Assembly: GCF_040954835.1 (NCBI RefSeq)
Contig: NC_090705.1
Coordinates: 17,124,436-17,188,435, forward strand
Length of the DNA stretch: 64,000 nucleotides
DNA from: Lepisosteus oculatus
Lineage: Eukaryota > Chordata > Actinopteri > Semionotiformes > Lepisosteidae
Direction of reading: 5' to 3'
Positions within the stretch are counted from its first letter, which is position 1; each line of letters opens with the position of its first letter. Under the pieces are notes generated by a model. It had not been told where the DNA came from. It made no database searches and saw nothing but the letters and a program-made list of their open reading frames with translations. Positions 24,601-36,300 of the stretch are shown here, piece after piece. The position numbers were made by a program, and so were the translations under genes.

Positions 24601-27600
24601 CTCTTTCAAGCCATCTCTAAATCTGGAATACATTTCTGAAAACTCCTGGATTATTGGAAATTGAATTTCAGGCAGCGGAAAGGGAGTGGAAGAGAGAAAA
24701 GGGAAGAAGAGCTCTTGCCGTTTAATCTGGTCGAGCTGGGTCAGAACAGAGTTCACCACACGAATGGCGTCCGATGGTTCGGTGCCGGCCTGCGAGGCAC
24801 TGCGAGCCGCGGTGAGGCTTTCAACCTGCCAGATGCACAAACAGCTGGTCACGTCAACATCGGCAGAACGTAAAACAAAGTGGTGTGTGGGCTCTTCGGC
24901 TTTTCTGCATTTTACTGGCATTATCCAGCTGTGTTGATTTTTTCCCCAGAAGGTAAAGTGAAAAATACAGGCTTCGGTAATTGAGAATGACTCTTCTTAC
25001 CTCATCAATGAGAACAAAGACAAGAGCATCAGGGTCATTTATCAGCTGCTGAATCGCTTGGAACATCTTGGCAACAAGCTTTCCGCTCTAAAGCCAAACA
25101 GAATCACAGAAAGAAACAGGATTTTATGCAGAGTACATTAAGACAGTTCTGAAAACATCTCAAAAATTAACTTGGATTTCTTAAACTTAAGATGTTATTT
25201 CTCCATGTTGAATATATCTAAGGCACGCTATTTTTCCATTATGGCTTAACAGAATACTGTACATACAGTAGTTATTTTACATAACTGCACAATTCTTTAA
25301 AGAAATAACATCTTCATTCATTACCAAGAAGACTGAACAATAAGAAATAAGAAATGTGTACATTTTCCAGGGACTATTTTACTTTATTTTAAATTGCATT
25401 GGGTAAATAAAAATGTGTCCACCTTACCTCGGAAAACCATTTGGAGAACAAACTATGGCTGTTTATCTCAACAAACTGTCCATATTTGTACCTGAAACAA
25501 TATTAAAAAGTGAAAATTTAACTAAAACACAGCAGCACAATGGGACACCTAAAAATTAATTCTACACCTAAAACTTAAAGAGAAAATGAACTGCTCTAGC
25601 TGCAGAGCCTCCTACCAGTGTGTGTGCGAACAGAGGGGAGTGCAGGAATGTGAGGTAAACGGGTGCGTAAGGGGAACAAAGGAAAGAGGTAGAGGAGGTG
25701 AGAATGGGGATCCAAAAGAGATGGAAATCTTGGAGACTAATTCTATGATAATTCAATGGTAATGGTGGAGAGCAACAATCTGTAAATGGAGAGATTTAGA
25801 AAGAAATCAGCTGATCACTGAGAGATAATCTGTTATGGGAGAGGACGTGAAACTAGTTTAAGGATAATTAGGGCTTCAGAAATCTTAGGTTTCTGAACAC
25901 TTGAGACAGAAAGTGTAGCATTGCTTTGAAGCCTTTCTTTTTTCTCTTATTATCCTCACATTCCTGCTCGCTTGCCTTCCTCCACACAATGTACGATGGC
26001 CCCACAGCCAATTATTTTCTTCTTCCTTCTTGCTCCTTTGCAGTTTGCATGCTAATGCAATTTTCCACTCTCACACGCACTTCGCAACAGTACCTTACTT
26101 TGGTTCTGAACACAATTGCTAACTGATTCAACGTGTCATTTAACTGCATTCTGGTGGGCATTTTGAAATGTTTCAAACAGTGCAAACATGTGCCTCTCTT
26201 TGCAGAGGGGACACACACTTGCTTGTTCTGAAAGGACAAAATGCATCATTCAACGTGACTGGTGGTCAGGTAAACATCTGAGGAAAAAAAACTCTTATTC
26301 CAGTCCTTCTAGTTATGTACAGTACATAGTTAAGTTATCCATTATTCATTTTCTTGTCACTAATTTCCTTTACTCAAGATGTGTACACTGTATACTGTAT
26401 TTATCGGAGTTAAAGGTCATAACATCATGTCCTATGATACATTTGGTCCTCTTCAGGAGGTGTTTTGCCTCCAAAATGACCAGAATTTAATTAAATGTAC
26501 TTGTAAAAACTAAATAACCATAACATTGCAAACCGTTCTGAAATGAGATCAATCCAACACTAAAAACAGATTGGTGTTTCAATGATGTGCATTTGGGTTG
26601 TTACTTTAATATAACTGCATTAACTGCCTGCATGTCAAATTAATGTTTCAATATCCTGGGGTTACTCTAATTTGATTTCATATGTACAATAAACATATTC
26701 ACATTTCTCCTCATACTCACAGTTGACTCACCTGTTCGAGAGTCTGATTGAAAGCTTTTGAGCCAAAGCCTTACACAAAGAGGTCTTCCCGGTTCCTGGG
26801 GGACCTAAGGGAAATAAAAAGAACTCAAGGTGATTTTTAAAATTAAATTCTTTCTCAGCTCAATCCAGTTCAATAATTTGCATGGTAAAATTGATAGCTT
26901 TTCAGATCACAAACCCTTCCGAATATTAGGAAAGAAATGCCACAGGCCTCACCATGAAGCAACACAACCCTGTTCCAGGCTATCAGGTTGCTGTCCACAT
27001 TTTTGTCCGAGAAAAAGATGGTGGTCGAAACATAGTCAAGGAGCTAAAAAACAACGTGGCATAAGCAGTAAGTAAGCGGGCTGTTTCACCCCCAAAGCTT
27101 CATTCTGCTTAGCTTTATTTTTCAAATAGTTTACATCTTTCCAGCAAGTCCAGACCAAAACTTTCTACAAATGCTAACAGTGTTCACCAAAATCTCTGAC
27201 ACCGGTTTTGATGTCCTAAACCTGACATTATTCATATTTCACAAGTCAATCAAGTACCACCCACATTGCACATAGCATCTGTGCTTGGTCTTGAGCAGTA
27301 ATGGGCGCAATGACTTAAATCTTTGTGCTTTGTTTTCCACTGTTACGAAAATCAGGCCTTAAGGCCACATTTCTTTTTGTAGAAGCAATTCATTATAGGT
27401 TGCACTCATATACCACAGTAATAACTATTGCAGTTTTTAGTAGCCTCTTTATTTTGCACTTCAAAGCTGTATTAATATTTAAAAGTCATGAGAAGCCAAT
27501 GGATTTCCTTACTTGTGATTTAATTCCATTCTCATAGATCAGACTTTCCCAGATTCCATGAAATTCCTCTGAAAACACAGAAAACACAGAAACTTATTTA

Positions 27601-30600
27601 TGTTTTCTTACCATTTAGAACTCCATGCGCTAAATTATTTCAGACCTCTATGACATAGGCATTAAAAAAAAGTATTAGAGACTTTAGGGTATTTCTCTTT
27701 ACACACATGTATTTATAAATACAATGTTTTAATTTATAAACAAAAATGTAAATTGTATATTACCTTAAAATATGTACTGGTGGTGCAAAACAAAAATGGA
27801 ATATAGATGCGTCTATATATAAGTGAAAATTAAAGATACAACTCAAACCAAAGACTGACTCAGAATTAGACTAGGCTTCTGGCAGGCACGCCCTTATGTT
27901 CTTGGGATGACCCATCCATTAAGGAACACCAAATACTGCATTACTGACTGTGTCTTCCCCACTAAAACATTACGTATCACAACTATAATCAAGTGACTTC
28001 AGGATTTATTTTTCCATGCGTTAGCTATTTATTGAAATGCTTATATGCCATTACTAATTTATGTTTGTAAAAAATGTAATGCTAGGTTACTTTTAGAAGG
28101 TATTGCCTCTTCTCACATTTCAAACATCCCCAAAATTATACTTGACTCACCCTTAATATTGTTCTCAGCTCAATCTGTATGACTGGAAAAGCTATTTTAT
28201 GCATCCAATCCCTGTACGACACTTTCTTCCCAGACATCAGGCAGTACACTTCCTTACTATGTCAAGGAATATCCTTCTCTTCTCCCTTCACCTACACTGC
28301 CATTGCTACAGATGCAATCCAAAAGACTGAGCAGCTGTGCCTTGGCTCAGTGCTGGGACACCGGGGTCAGTGGAAAGTGGTGTTCGGAAGTGAACTGTTG
28401 CATACGCCTATGGGACTCGCCCCCCTGCACCTCTGCTTCAGCGCATAGTCTCGCTGACGCGCACTCACAGTGGGCTACTGGTACTCTGACAGATGAAAGG
28501 GCCGGTGTCCATGGTGTCTCTTCTTTAATTTCATTTCCATAATTTCATTTACAAAATACAGGTCCTTCTCTATACCCTTTCCCCCCGAACTCTTTCCTGT
28601 TCTTTCTGTGATACACCCATATTATATAATATTCCAAATGGACATCACACATTGCTACACAATTTACTATTCAGACCCTTCCCACACATTGTAAGGGCAG
28701 CCCAGTGCTTTTCAGAGAAAGCAATGCAACCGATATCGCACACAACGGACTAACGAACAATTGTTGATTTTAAGCTGTGCTTAAGTACTACACCCAAAGT
28801 AAATTTGTTGATCTTATCATATGGTATTTGTATTATCATGGCCTTTACCTTTACAAATCAGTTTGATTCAATATATTTACACTGAAATAAACACTAAAAA
28901 CAAAGTTGTGAGTAAGAAAAAAACACTACAAAAACACTATGCCCCACAGCTACTTCAAACTTGCACACAAGACCTACACAGAGAAAAAGGAGAAAGAAGC
29001 AGCTCTGCAAAATATCATCTAGCAGCACCAGGCTACAGATCTCACACCCACTTAGGTCTTCAGGTATGGACTCAATAGAACAGTTAGTGGAAAGATACAA
29101 ACGTACAACAAACGGCTATAGGGATACATTAACACATAAGCTGCTGTATCTTCCCTCCCTTTGAAAAGTACATTCTAAACATCTGCAGATTTAAAAACAT
29201 TACTCCTACACCATGTGGCTTTAAAAGTACTTCTCAAACACGTATTAGACGAATTCAATCTACCAGCAGGCAAAAGCCACTGATTGGCTGCGACGAGGTT
29301 GTCTTCTTCGTCAAGGTTCTCCGTCATGGGTCCCTCATAATTCAGCGTGAAAACATGGATGGAAAGACAGCTGTTGCTGAGGTCAACGGGCTGGAAGGGA
29401 ATGGAAAGAAAACATTTTCACATTTTTGGAAAGAGCATGTTTTCACTTTAAAAAAATCCATGAGGTCTCTAGGGTTCATATATCAGTTCCCTTATAAGAC
29501 AAAGTAAACAAATGCCTGCATATAAATAAGTGCTTTATACGTATACATTCTTGATGAAATTAAAGAAAATATATAAAAAAACATGCAGGTTCCTCAATGT
29601 TAAAACACTTGCTGAACCAGGACATTAGATTAGCTCTATACTGCCACCTTGTGACCATGCAGTATTTGAAACAAATTATTGCATTTGCTGCATTTTAAAT
29701 GCCACACAGTATACCCAGAAAACGACATCATATAACATTTCCATATAAATACATTATTATAACATTGTTATTATAACTGTGGTGTCTGAGACTGAAACAC
29801 TCACAAAGGGAAATGCATATATTAATTCAGTTATCTTGTGTTTAATAATCTATCGTTATTATAAATAGGTACTGATTATATGCGTTTTCCATAAAGTACA
29901 TTGTGTAAGGTTTTAAAGAGGCCCAGTTTTCTTGTTGAAATTTTGAAGTTGTGGTTTTTTTCCCCTGCTTTTCGTGTTTTCTTGCGTTTTGATCCTTCAG
30001 TCCAGATGACTCTTCCTTTTCATCGTGATACAGGATTCATCAAGACTGTTTACCCACTAATAGGGAATGTAAGCTGGGTTAGTGGGTGTGGTTAGTTTTA
30101 CCCCACTGATGATGCGTACAGTAATCATGCTCAGTGTGAAAAGAGCCACAGGTACAGACACTTGGGTGAGTCAAGGGTGCGAAGCTACAATCTGTGGGAT
30201 TGTGACTGAACAAGTCTAAGAAAGAATCTTCCCCCAAACATAAGAGAAGACACGCATTAATCCTCTTTGAACATTCACTGTTTGCAACACTGGTGTGAAA
30301 GCATCACTAAAGCAACCATGTACATTAGGGTGGATTTAAATTAAATACAACACATTGAAGAAATACCTGAAACACATTTGATAAGAAAATGAGCTTATTT
30401 ACTTGCATAAAGTCAGCATCAACAATGGCAACTGATTCAACGTTGTTGACCAGAAACTCATCATCAAATTCGGTCCATTTAAAATCTCCAAACACCATCC
30501 GGTGTCTCTTCAGCAAGTCTAAGACGTGCAGCTTCACTGTCTCCTTCTTTGCTGTACTGAAGAAACACAAGACACACAACATTCATTTCATTTCTGTTAG

Positions 30601-31952
30601 CACCGTTCAATATATTCAAACTTTCAAAATAATTGTACTTGACATAAACTATTAGAATATCTACGGTATATCTATACAAATATAAAGAGATATTTTTGAT
30701 ATAGTTGTGCTATATATAATCACATTGTACTTCTCACAGCTACAGACTTTTTACAGTAATACAAATTACTTTTCATTACCAGGTTTGGTAATTTTTTTAA
30801 ATGACCTTTAAGGCCATGATACTCTTACATCATATAATTTCTGGAAAAATCTTTCCACAACACCTTCATATAATAAGTGTGTAGGTTAAGTACTCTGTTC
30901 ACAGTGTTAGTTCTTAACTAATAAATTTGTATCTACATACCAGAAATTACATACCTCTATACCATTATTATTGCTAGAATAGGATACAAAATTGTTTGGT
31001 ACTCCTAAACTTTCATAACGTAGGTTTTTTTTTTAAGTCTTCTGAAATATTAAATTAGAGATATTGTACATGTGTGACATATTGGTATGTTGGTAAACAT
31101 TTGAGCAATTTGTATGGAACAGTAGTAATCAAATAAAAGTGGCAAAGGACATGTCAAAAGATTAAGCCAAAATTCAAGACTGGGAAAAAAAATCAAGACC
31201 TGGAAGATGACAGGTGGACCAGTTTTCAGTGGACCAGTAGAGAATGCAAAAACAAATGTAAGATAAAAGAGGAAAAGCTCAGCTGGGATGGAGGGATAAG
31301 CTTTTAAAAATCAATCCAGGTATCTAAAAGAACAACTTTTTATAAATCACCAGGCATACTGCTAAGATTAATTTAAATGCCTTTCTCCTACAAGTGTGTT
31401 GCCCCCATGAAGCCATAATGATTGTTAAGTGAAATTTCCTCACCAAGGAAAAAGCTTTTGTGTTAATACTGTACTGTATTTACAGTAAAATAAAAAAAAA
31501 CATCAAGAGATTTAATTCGACTCAATTGAAATTGCCCAGCTCTTCCCCTTACTATGTATAATTTACTGTTTAAGGGTCTTTTTCACCTTTATTTTGTAGG
31601 AATTAACAAAAAAAGCTGTCCTGATACTTCATTGAAAGGGAACCGGATAACATTTTTAAAATAAAAACTCAGAGCATTCAATGACATAACTCAAGCAAGA
31701 ACTACTGGGAAATCAATATAAAATGTGCATACCAAAATGGCCCACATTTTCAGAAGCACTATACTTTGAAATGTTTTTTATACGTAAAATTAAATGGATA
31801 CAAAAGAATCAGTAGCCTCAGTATTTCTCCTAATGTTCTTTTGGTTCCTTCCTACTTTCTTACCTGGAAGATTTCATATGAACCTCAACATGTATGTTTA
31901 ATGTGTTAGTGCCATTGGATACACCCTGATGAAGATCTCCAGCTGAATCCAT
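21678..31952 (-). CDS. TRIP13: TRIP13 / PCH2 AAA+ ATPase, complete, 13 coding exons
   Basis: TRIP13 is a hexameric AAA+ remodeller that, with p31comet, converts closed MAD2 and other HORMA proteins to the open form in the spindle checkpoint and meiosis. Coding exons: 31952-31864, 30556-30403, 29390-29264, 27568-27513, 27043-26953, 26804-26732, 25491-25428, 25087-25001, 24825-24719, 23973-23820, 23292-23180, 22640-22571, 21773-21678. All phases agree and give 426 residues (human 432). Visible motifs: Walker A GPPGTGKT at 173-180; pore-loop KWFSESG with W215; Walker B LVFVLIDE at 240-247, split from VESLTAAR by an intron; sensor 1 ILATSN ending at N294; [13 protein letters not shown] about 304-316; sensor 2 GLSGR at 376-380. 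The start MDSAGDL resembles the human MDEAVGDL. One intron is GC-AG. All catalytic residues are present, so the gene should be functional. Confidence 0.96.
22078..22262 (-). mobile_element. 5S-SINE 3' tail fragment in TRIP13 last intron
   Basis: Reading the plus strand, atatagcgcttttatggacactgaaagcactttacaggc and ccaccactaccaatgtgtagcacccagctgcttgatgc correspond to the tail and body of the 16.1 kb element in the same orientation. The 5S head is missing. Confidence 0.6.
23488..23690. repeat. Possible Tc1-like MITE end
   Basis: The words ataaaagtattcaccccttc and cctattttgttgaactataa resemble the widespread fish repeat beginning gcaaaagtattcaccccctt..ccacattttgttatgttac, seen in Tc1/mariner-derived MITEs. 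It lies in the TRIP13 intron left of exon 10. Only one end is recognisable. Confidence 0.35.
24717..24720 (-). other. TRIP13: GC splice donor of TRIP13 intron 9
   Basis: Exon 9 ends ATTAAACG and the intron begins gcaaga; there is no GT within reach. Joining to the acceptor tttttttag at 23974 with exon 10 starting G gives CGG (Arg), which keeps the conserved IKR-.-NVV reading. Confidence 0.8.
28150..28520. other. GC-richer block in TRIP13 intron 3, unidentified
   Basis: A patch with higher GC and several CpGs inside an AT-rich intron. It has two overlapping plus-strand open frames of 79-89 codons without family motifs. It may be an eroded repeat; I do not recognise it. Confidence 0.3.
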
Positions 31953-31960
31953 CTTCCCAC
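31864..31960 (-). other. TRIP13: TRIP13 first coding exon
   Basis: The initiator ATG (31952-31950) lies eight bases inside an exon preceded by the acceptor tttatag. An upstream noncoding exon is therefore expected. The exon ends TCCAG|gtaaga, and its last two bases complete a serine with exon 2. Confidence 0.85.
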
Positions 31961-32164
31961 CTATAAAATATAAAGTGACACACTACATTCTACGATAAAA
32001 ACAACCAAAAGTGCACAAAAAGAACATATTCCACTACTTTCTTTGACAAATTCAAATGAAAAGAAAGAGACCAGCTGCTCACTGCACTGTGGGCCTATTG
32101 CTCCAAGTCCCATACCAGCTACTGCCTCTGTATCACCTCCCAGTCAAGAGCATTCTGCAGTCAC

Positions 32165-32345
32165 CCAATTTGCGAGATCATAAGAAAGGATACCGGTCAG
32201 AGGAGCCCAATCCAGCCGTTTTGTAGTTAATAGCAAAAGGATCAGAGGATTCCATCCAGCTGTTTCTTGGAAGAAGCCAGTGTTTCAACCCCAACAGCAT
32301 GGCTGGGTACATTGCTCCATACTCCCACAACCCTATGTGTAAACT
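32165..32345 (-). mobile_element. LINE 3' fragment, inverted copy in TRIP13 5' intron
   Basis: On the minus strand: tttacacatagggttgtggg, gtacccagccatg, ctggcttcttccaagaaac and agctggatggaatcctc. This follows the same order as the plus-strand copies at 6.23 and 34.45 kb (CR1/L2-like ORF2 tail). Confidence 0.65.
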
Positions 32346-32934
32346 GCTGTTTGTCCGGTGTAATGCTCACTCAGCGCCTGTATCAGCCTCGACATCGTGC
32401 CCAGGCAGTGTGGAGCTCATCTCACACAACCCTGGCACCAGCTGCGTCTTGTTTCACGCCAACCTGGAATCCCTGTTGGCACCCACTCACCCCTGTGGTG
32501 GGAATCCAGTGGTGTCTGGCCCAATGAATCCCAGCACTACTCTGCTGCTAAGCTCTGATTCTGACACCCTTAACAACACGCGAAATTCAATATTTTGAAT
32601 TCTTCCATGTGATACCACCGGCTTCAAATTTCCCGTTGTACTGTTGCAAAAAAAACAACAACCTTGAAACTAATATCACTAGCCACTTTATACGCCACTG
32701 ATGCATTTTCAATAGTGACAACTGAATATCGAAAAGAATCTCGTCTGTTAAGTGAGACAGGGGCCTATTCAAGATAATTTACCAAAACAAGAAACTCAAA
32801 TTAAAAATCCTAAAATTACATACTAATCGAAATACCGGTATCATGTCACTTTGATTTCATTCTAGAGCTTATGTCATAATACGCTTTATAACACCAACAT
32901 GACGTTTAACAAAACAAAAAATGAATATTTATAC

Positions 32935-33048
32935 CTTTATTTGGTTGTTCGATATAAAAGTACCAAAGTCACATCCACACCACTGAGTCGCAACTGGTTT
33001 AAACTCGGCAGCTTTCTTCTACAACAGAGCACAGACGCGGCGCCCTGC
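32935..33048 (-). other. TRIP13: Probable TRIP13 noncoding first exon
   Basis: Leftward of the CRE on the minus strand is a CpG-containing stretch ending AAATAAAG|gtataa, a usable donor that would splice to the acceptor at 31961. It contains a minimal start-stop (ATGTGA). The 5' edge is nominal; no TATA box is seen. Confidence 0.4.
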
Positions 33049-33395
33049 TGACGTCATGCCCCATCAGGTTACGGCCCACGACAAAGTAATTCCCCTTTAA
33101 ACTTATTTTTAAAATCTGGTTTTCAAGCTCTCCTAAATATTTTTACATTTTTAAAACAATTATTTTCAATAGATATTATCTACCACGTTTTTGTCCTCTC
33201 TTGTGGGTTTTGTCTTAACGCGTTCCGCGTATTAATACCTAATGACCGGAGAACCTGAGTAAAACGTCAACGATTGCGATGTTGACCCGAGGTGACGGAG
33301 AGCGCATTTCCGGTGTTTGATCGCTTGCAGGCAGGCTTTCTTGCTAAACAAAGCAGCGAATTTCACAAGTAATATGGCTTTGTAGGTTGTTGAAA
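33049..33395. promoter_or_regulatory. TRIP13-BRD9 bidirectional promoter
   Basis: The two genes are divergent, with start codons 1.4 kb apart and the likely first exons only about 0.3 kb apart. The interval holds a perfect CRE palindrome TGACGTCA at 33049-33056 and an ETS-type site (TTTCCGGT, reverse ACCGGAAA) at 33307-33314. CpGs are raised in the flanks and there is no TATA box, a typical housekeeping head-to-head layout. Expression in dividing cells would suit both genes, but that is inference. Confidence 0.6.
33374..33385 (+). promoter_or_regulatory. BRD9: Short uORF in BRD9 5' UTR
   Basis: ATG GCT TTG TAG ends ten bases before the BRD9 ATG. The start context (taatATGg) has a G at +4 but a T at -3. 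If the leader includes it, reinitiation at the main start would be needed or leaky scanning would bypass it. Confidence 0.5.
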
Positions 33396-36300
33396 ATGGG
33401 AAAGAAGCATAAAAAGCACAAGTCGGAGTGGAGAACGGTTGATGGTGAGTAGAATAAACGAACTGTGGGCAGGTTGCATTTCGAGATTTCTCTGCTTACG
33501 TTTCACAGGGTCCGGGCTGTGTTTTTACCTGTGTTGTTGTGGTCTCGATCGGAGAAGGAACAGGTGGTGTCTGAGTCTGTTTGCGCCTTTAATCTATTTT
33601 GTTTAGATTTTTATCTTGTCGTGTGCATGTTCACAGTAAATAACTGACGTACACAGAATGCTCATCATGTGATCGGTAGTTTGCTTTAGTAACTACGGGA
33701 TGACTGATACAACCGCTCTGCAATGCAGATAAAATCATATTATTTGACTTTTAATTGGTCGAAAACCTTTCTTACTCCACCTATCCACTAGTATTGCAAG
33801 CCTTTAAGCCCTTTTGAAAGTTGAAAATATTTAGATTTTAATAAATAAATGAACCTGTCTAATTCTAAACATGTATTGCGAAATAATGTAATCTGGTAAT
33901 ATTTACAAATATATTTAAGGAGATTTTTATTACATAATTTTCTAACCTGTCAATGTATTGCTCAGACCGCTTTTTTGGTTTCTGTGTTTAGACCTATTAC
34001 CGCCCAGTCAGGCACATTTTATTTATAAAACACCATTTTGTGTCTTGCATCTCAAGGAGCTGTCCGAGAACAAATGCAAAAAACAGACGACTGTAATGAA
34101 ATATTTTCTGTATTTGTCAAGGGTACTTTTCATCACAATAATGGTAGCATCGGTCTGCTATTTTACAAATCAGCACCACTGTGGCACAAGCAGAAGAGGT
34201 TATGTGTGCAAGACTAAGTTACAGTAAAGAACTATTAGCACGCTTTGGTCACAGGTCAGAAATGTTGTCAAGACATCACTGCGTGATAAGTGAAAATCAT
34301 CCTTTGTATCAGATAGTTTTATATGAAAATCGGACATGTCAAGTGAGTGTAGTCTCTATATTTATTGCCTGTCTTTTGATCAGGGGTATCTTACTCCAAA
34401 GGGATATAGGTAGGAAAGAAAGACCCTTTTCTGGATAGGCATATTTAATTGTGCATTTAAAACTGAGTGCTGGAGAGCATTCTTTACACAAAGGATTGTG
34501 AGTGTGTGGAATATGCTACTTTGCCATGTTGTTGGAGCCCAAATCCTGTTTTTCTTAGAGAAATGATTGGATGAGATCTTTGGTGGGTTAGCTCCTAGCT
34601 ACCAAAGGGTCTAGATGGGTCAAATGTCCTTCCCTCGCTTGTGAATTATGTTCTTAAAAGATATTGCTTACATTGTGTGAGTCATCCACTCTATGGAGTT
34701 CTCCATGGCTGTCAGGGTATTCTGGGGCTCCTCTTCTATGATAGTGTGATTTAGACCTCCAGTTCCTTTTGGCTTCCCTGAACTGGAACCCTTGCTCTTA
34801 CTATAGGTGCTGTTCGTTCACAGCTGTTGATCCACACCAGTAAAATTAACATGTCGATCACGCGGCTCTTTCAGGCTATGAGGACAAACCTCTGGACAAG
34901 CCCCTGAAGCTTGTTCTGAAAGTGGGCGGGAGCGAGGTGACGGAGCTGTCAGGCTCGGGACACGACTCCAGCTACTACGACGACAGATCTGACCACGAGC
35001 GGGAACGGCACAAAGACAAGAAGAAAAAGAAGAAGAAAAAGTCTGAAAAGGAGAAAGACAAACACGCAGACGATGAGGAGAGGCGGAGAAGAAAGGTGAA
35101 GGATGAGGGGCAGTTTGGGAGCGTCTGGATACATTGTTGTCCTCTCTCTCATGGAAAGAGTGCCGATTATGAAACAAGAGGTGTTTTGTAATTGACTCTT
35201 TGTGCTCGCTTTGCTGAGTGGGGATGTAAAGGTTTCTAATTGACGTAGATACAGTATACACCCATAGTCATACTTCCATGTGTTCAATTCTAAATGGAAG
35301 TCTTAGGTTATGCAGATATGACAATTGCAAAGTAGTAGTGAGAGAGTAATAAGCTGACACAAAAGGTCAGTTGCATCAAGCACCTGTGTAGGGTTGTGGG
35401 TATTATATCAGCTTTTATCATGTTTGGTTTGTATGTGCTCAGGTAATTTAGTGACAATGGATTGTGTTAAGAAGATGTCATCTTCTAAGATTACACATCT
35501 CTGTTTCCTTGTTTGTTTACATGTCTGTATAGAGATTTTTGAAGTTCTGACATTTTGAAATAACATGCAGATGAGATGCTAGATAGGCACGTTTAACATC
35601 ACAAGATCTTAGCAGCTTGGCTCCCACACATCAGTTTAGCTTCCCCTGACTTCCTGACTTCCTGACTTCCTGACTTACTGACTTACTGACTTACTGACTT
35701 ACTGACTTACTGACAACCCACTGTGTGCGCTTCACTAGAGGCTCAACCAGAAAAGGAACATGTTTGGAGTGTAGTTTGAGCCACCGAGTCTAGACCTTTC
35801 CCTTGGGCTGTTTCTGTAGTCCTCTACAGCCAAAACCTCTACGTGATGGCATTAAAGTGCCTTTAAATTTGTCCAGGTATCCACATGCTGCCATTCTGAA
35901 GTAATGACTTGCTGAGCACATGAGAGCTTGATTCTTTAACTTGTAAGATCACAAACCAGTCTTCCAGTCCATGCCTGCTCCAGTCGTGGGCAGATGTACA
36001 TCTTGTGCTGTAAGAAGGATTTGGCACTGAAGCCAACTCAATTAACAAATATCAATTCAAAACTGGGAAGGAATGCAAAAATGTCTGATCACCTTTCAAG
36101 AAGATAAGTTGGTATACCAATGGAACTACAGACTTAAAGAACAAAATTGGTGATAGAAACATTGTTTAGATGGCCATTTAGCCTTTAAATTATGGAATTT
36201 GTGAAATTGTGTTTTAAGGAAGAAACACAGCCTGACCAGCTGTATCTTGTGGGGTTTTTTTTTCAGGAGGAAAAGAAGAAGAAACGAGAGAGGGAGCAAT

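Noticed and set aside
32267-32598. Two overlapping plus-strand frames of 86 and 99 codons in the TRIP13 5' intron
   Set aside because: Part of the region is the reverse complement of a LINE tail, so the frames are antisense noise.
34818-35287. Long minus-strand frames opposite BRD9 exon 2
   Set aside because: Shadow of the lysine-rich BRD9 coding exon on the other strand.
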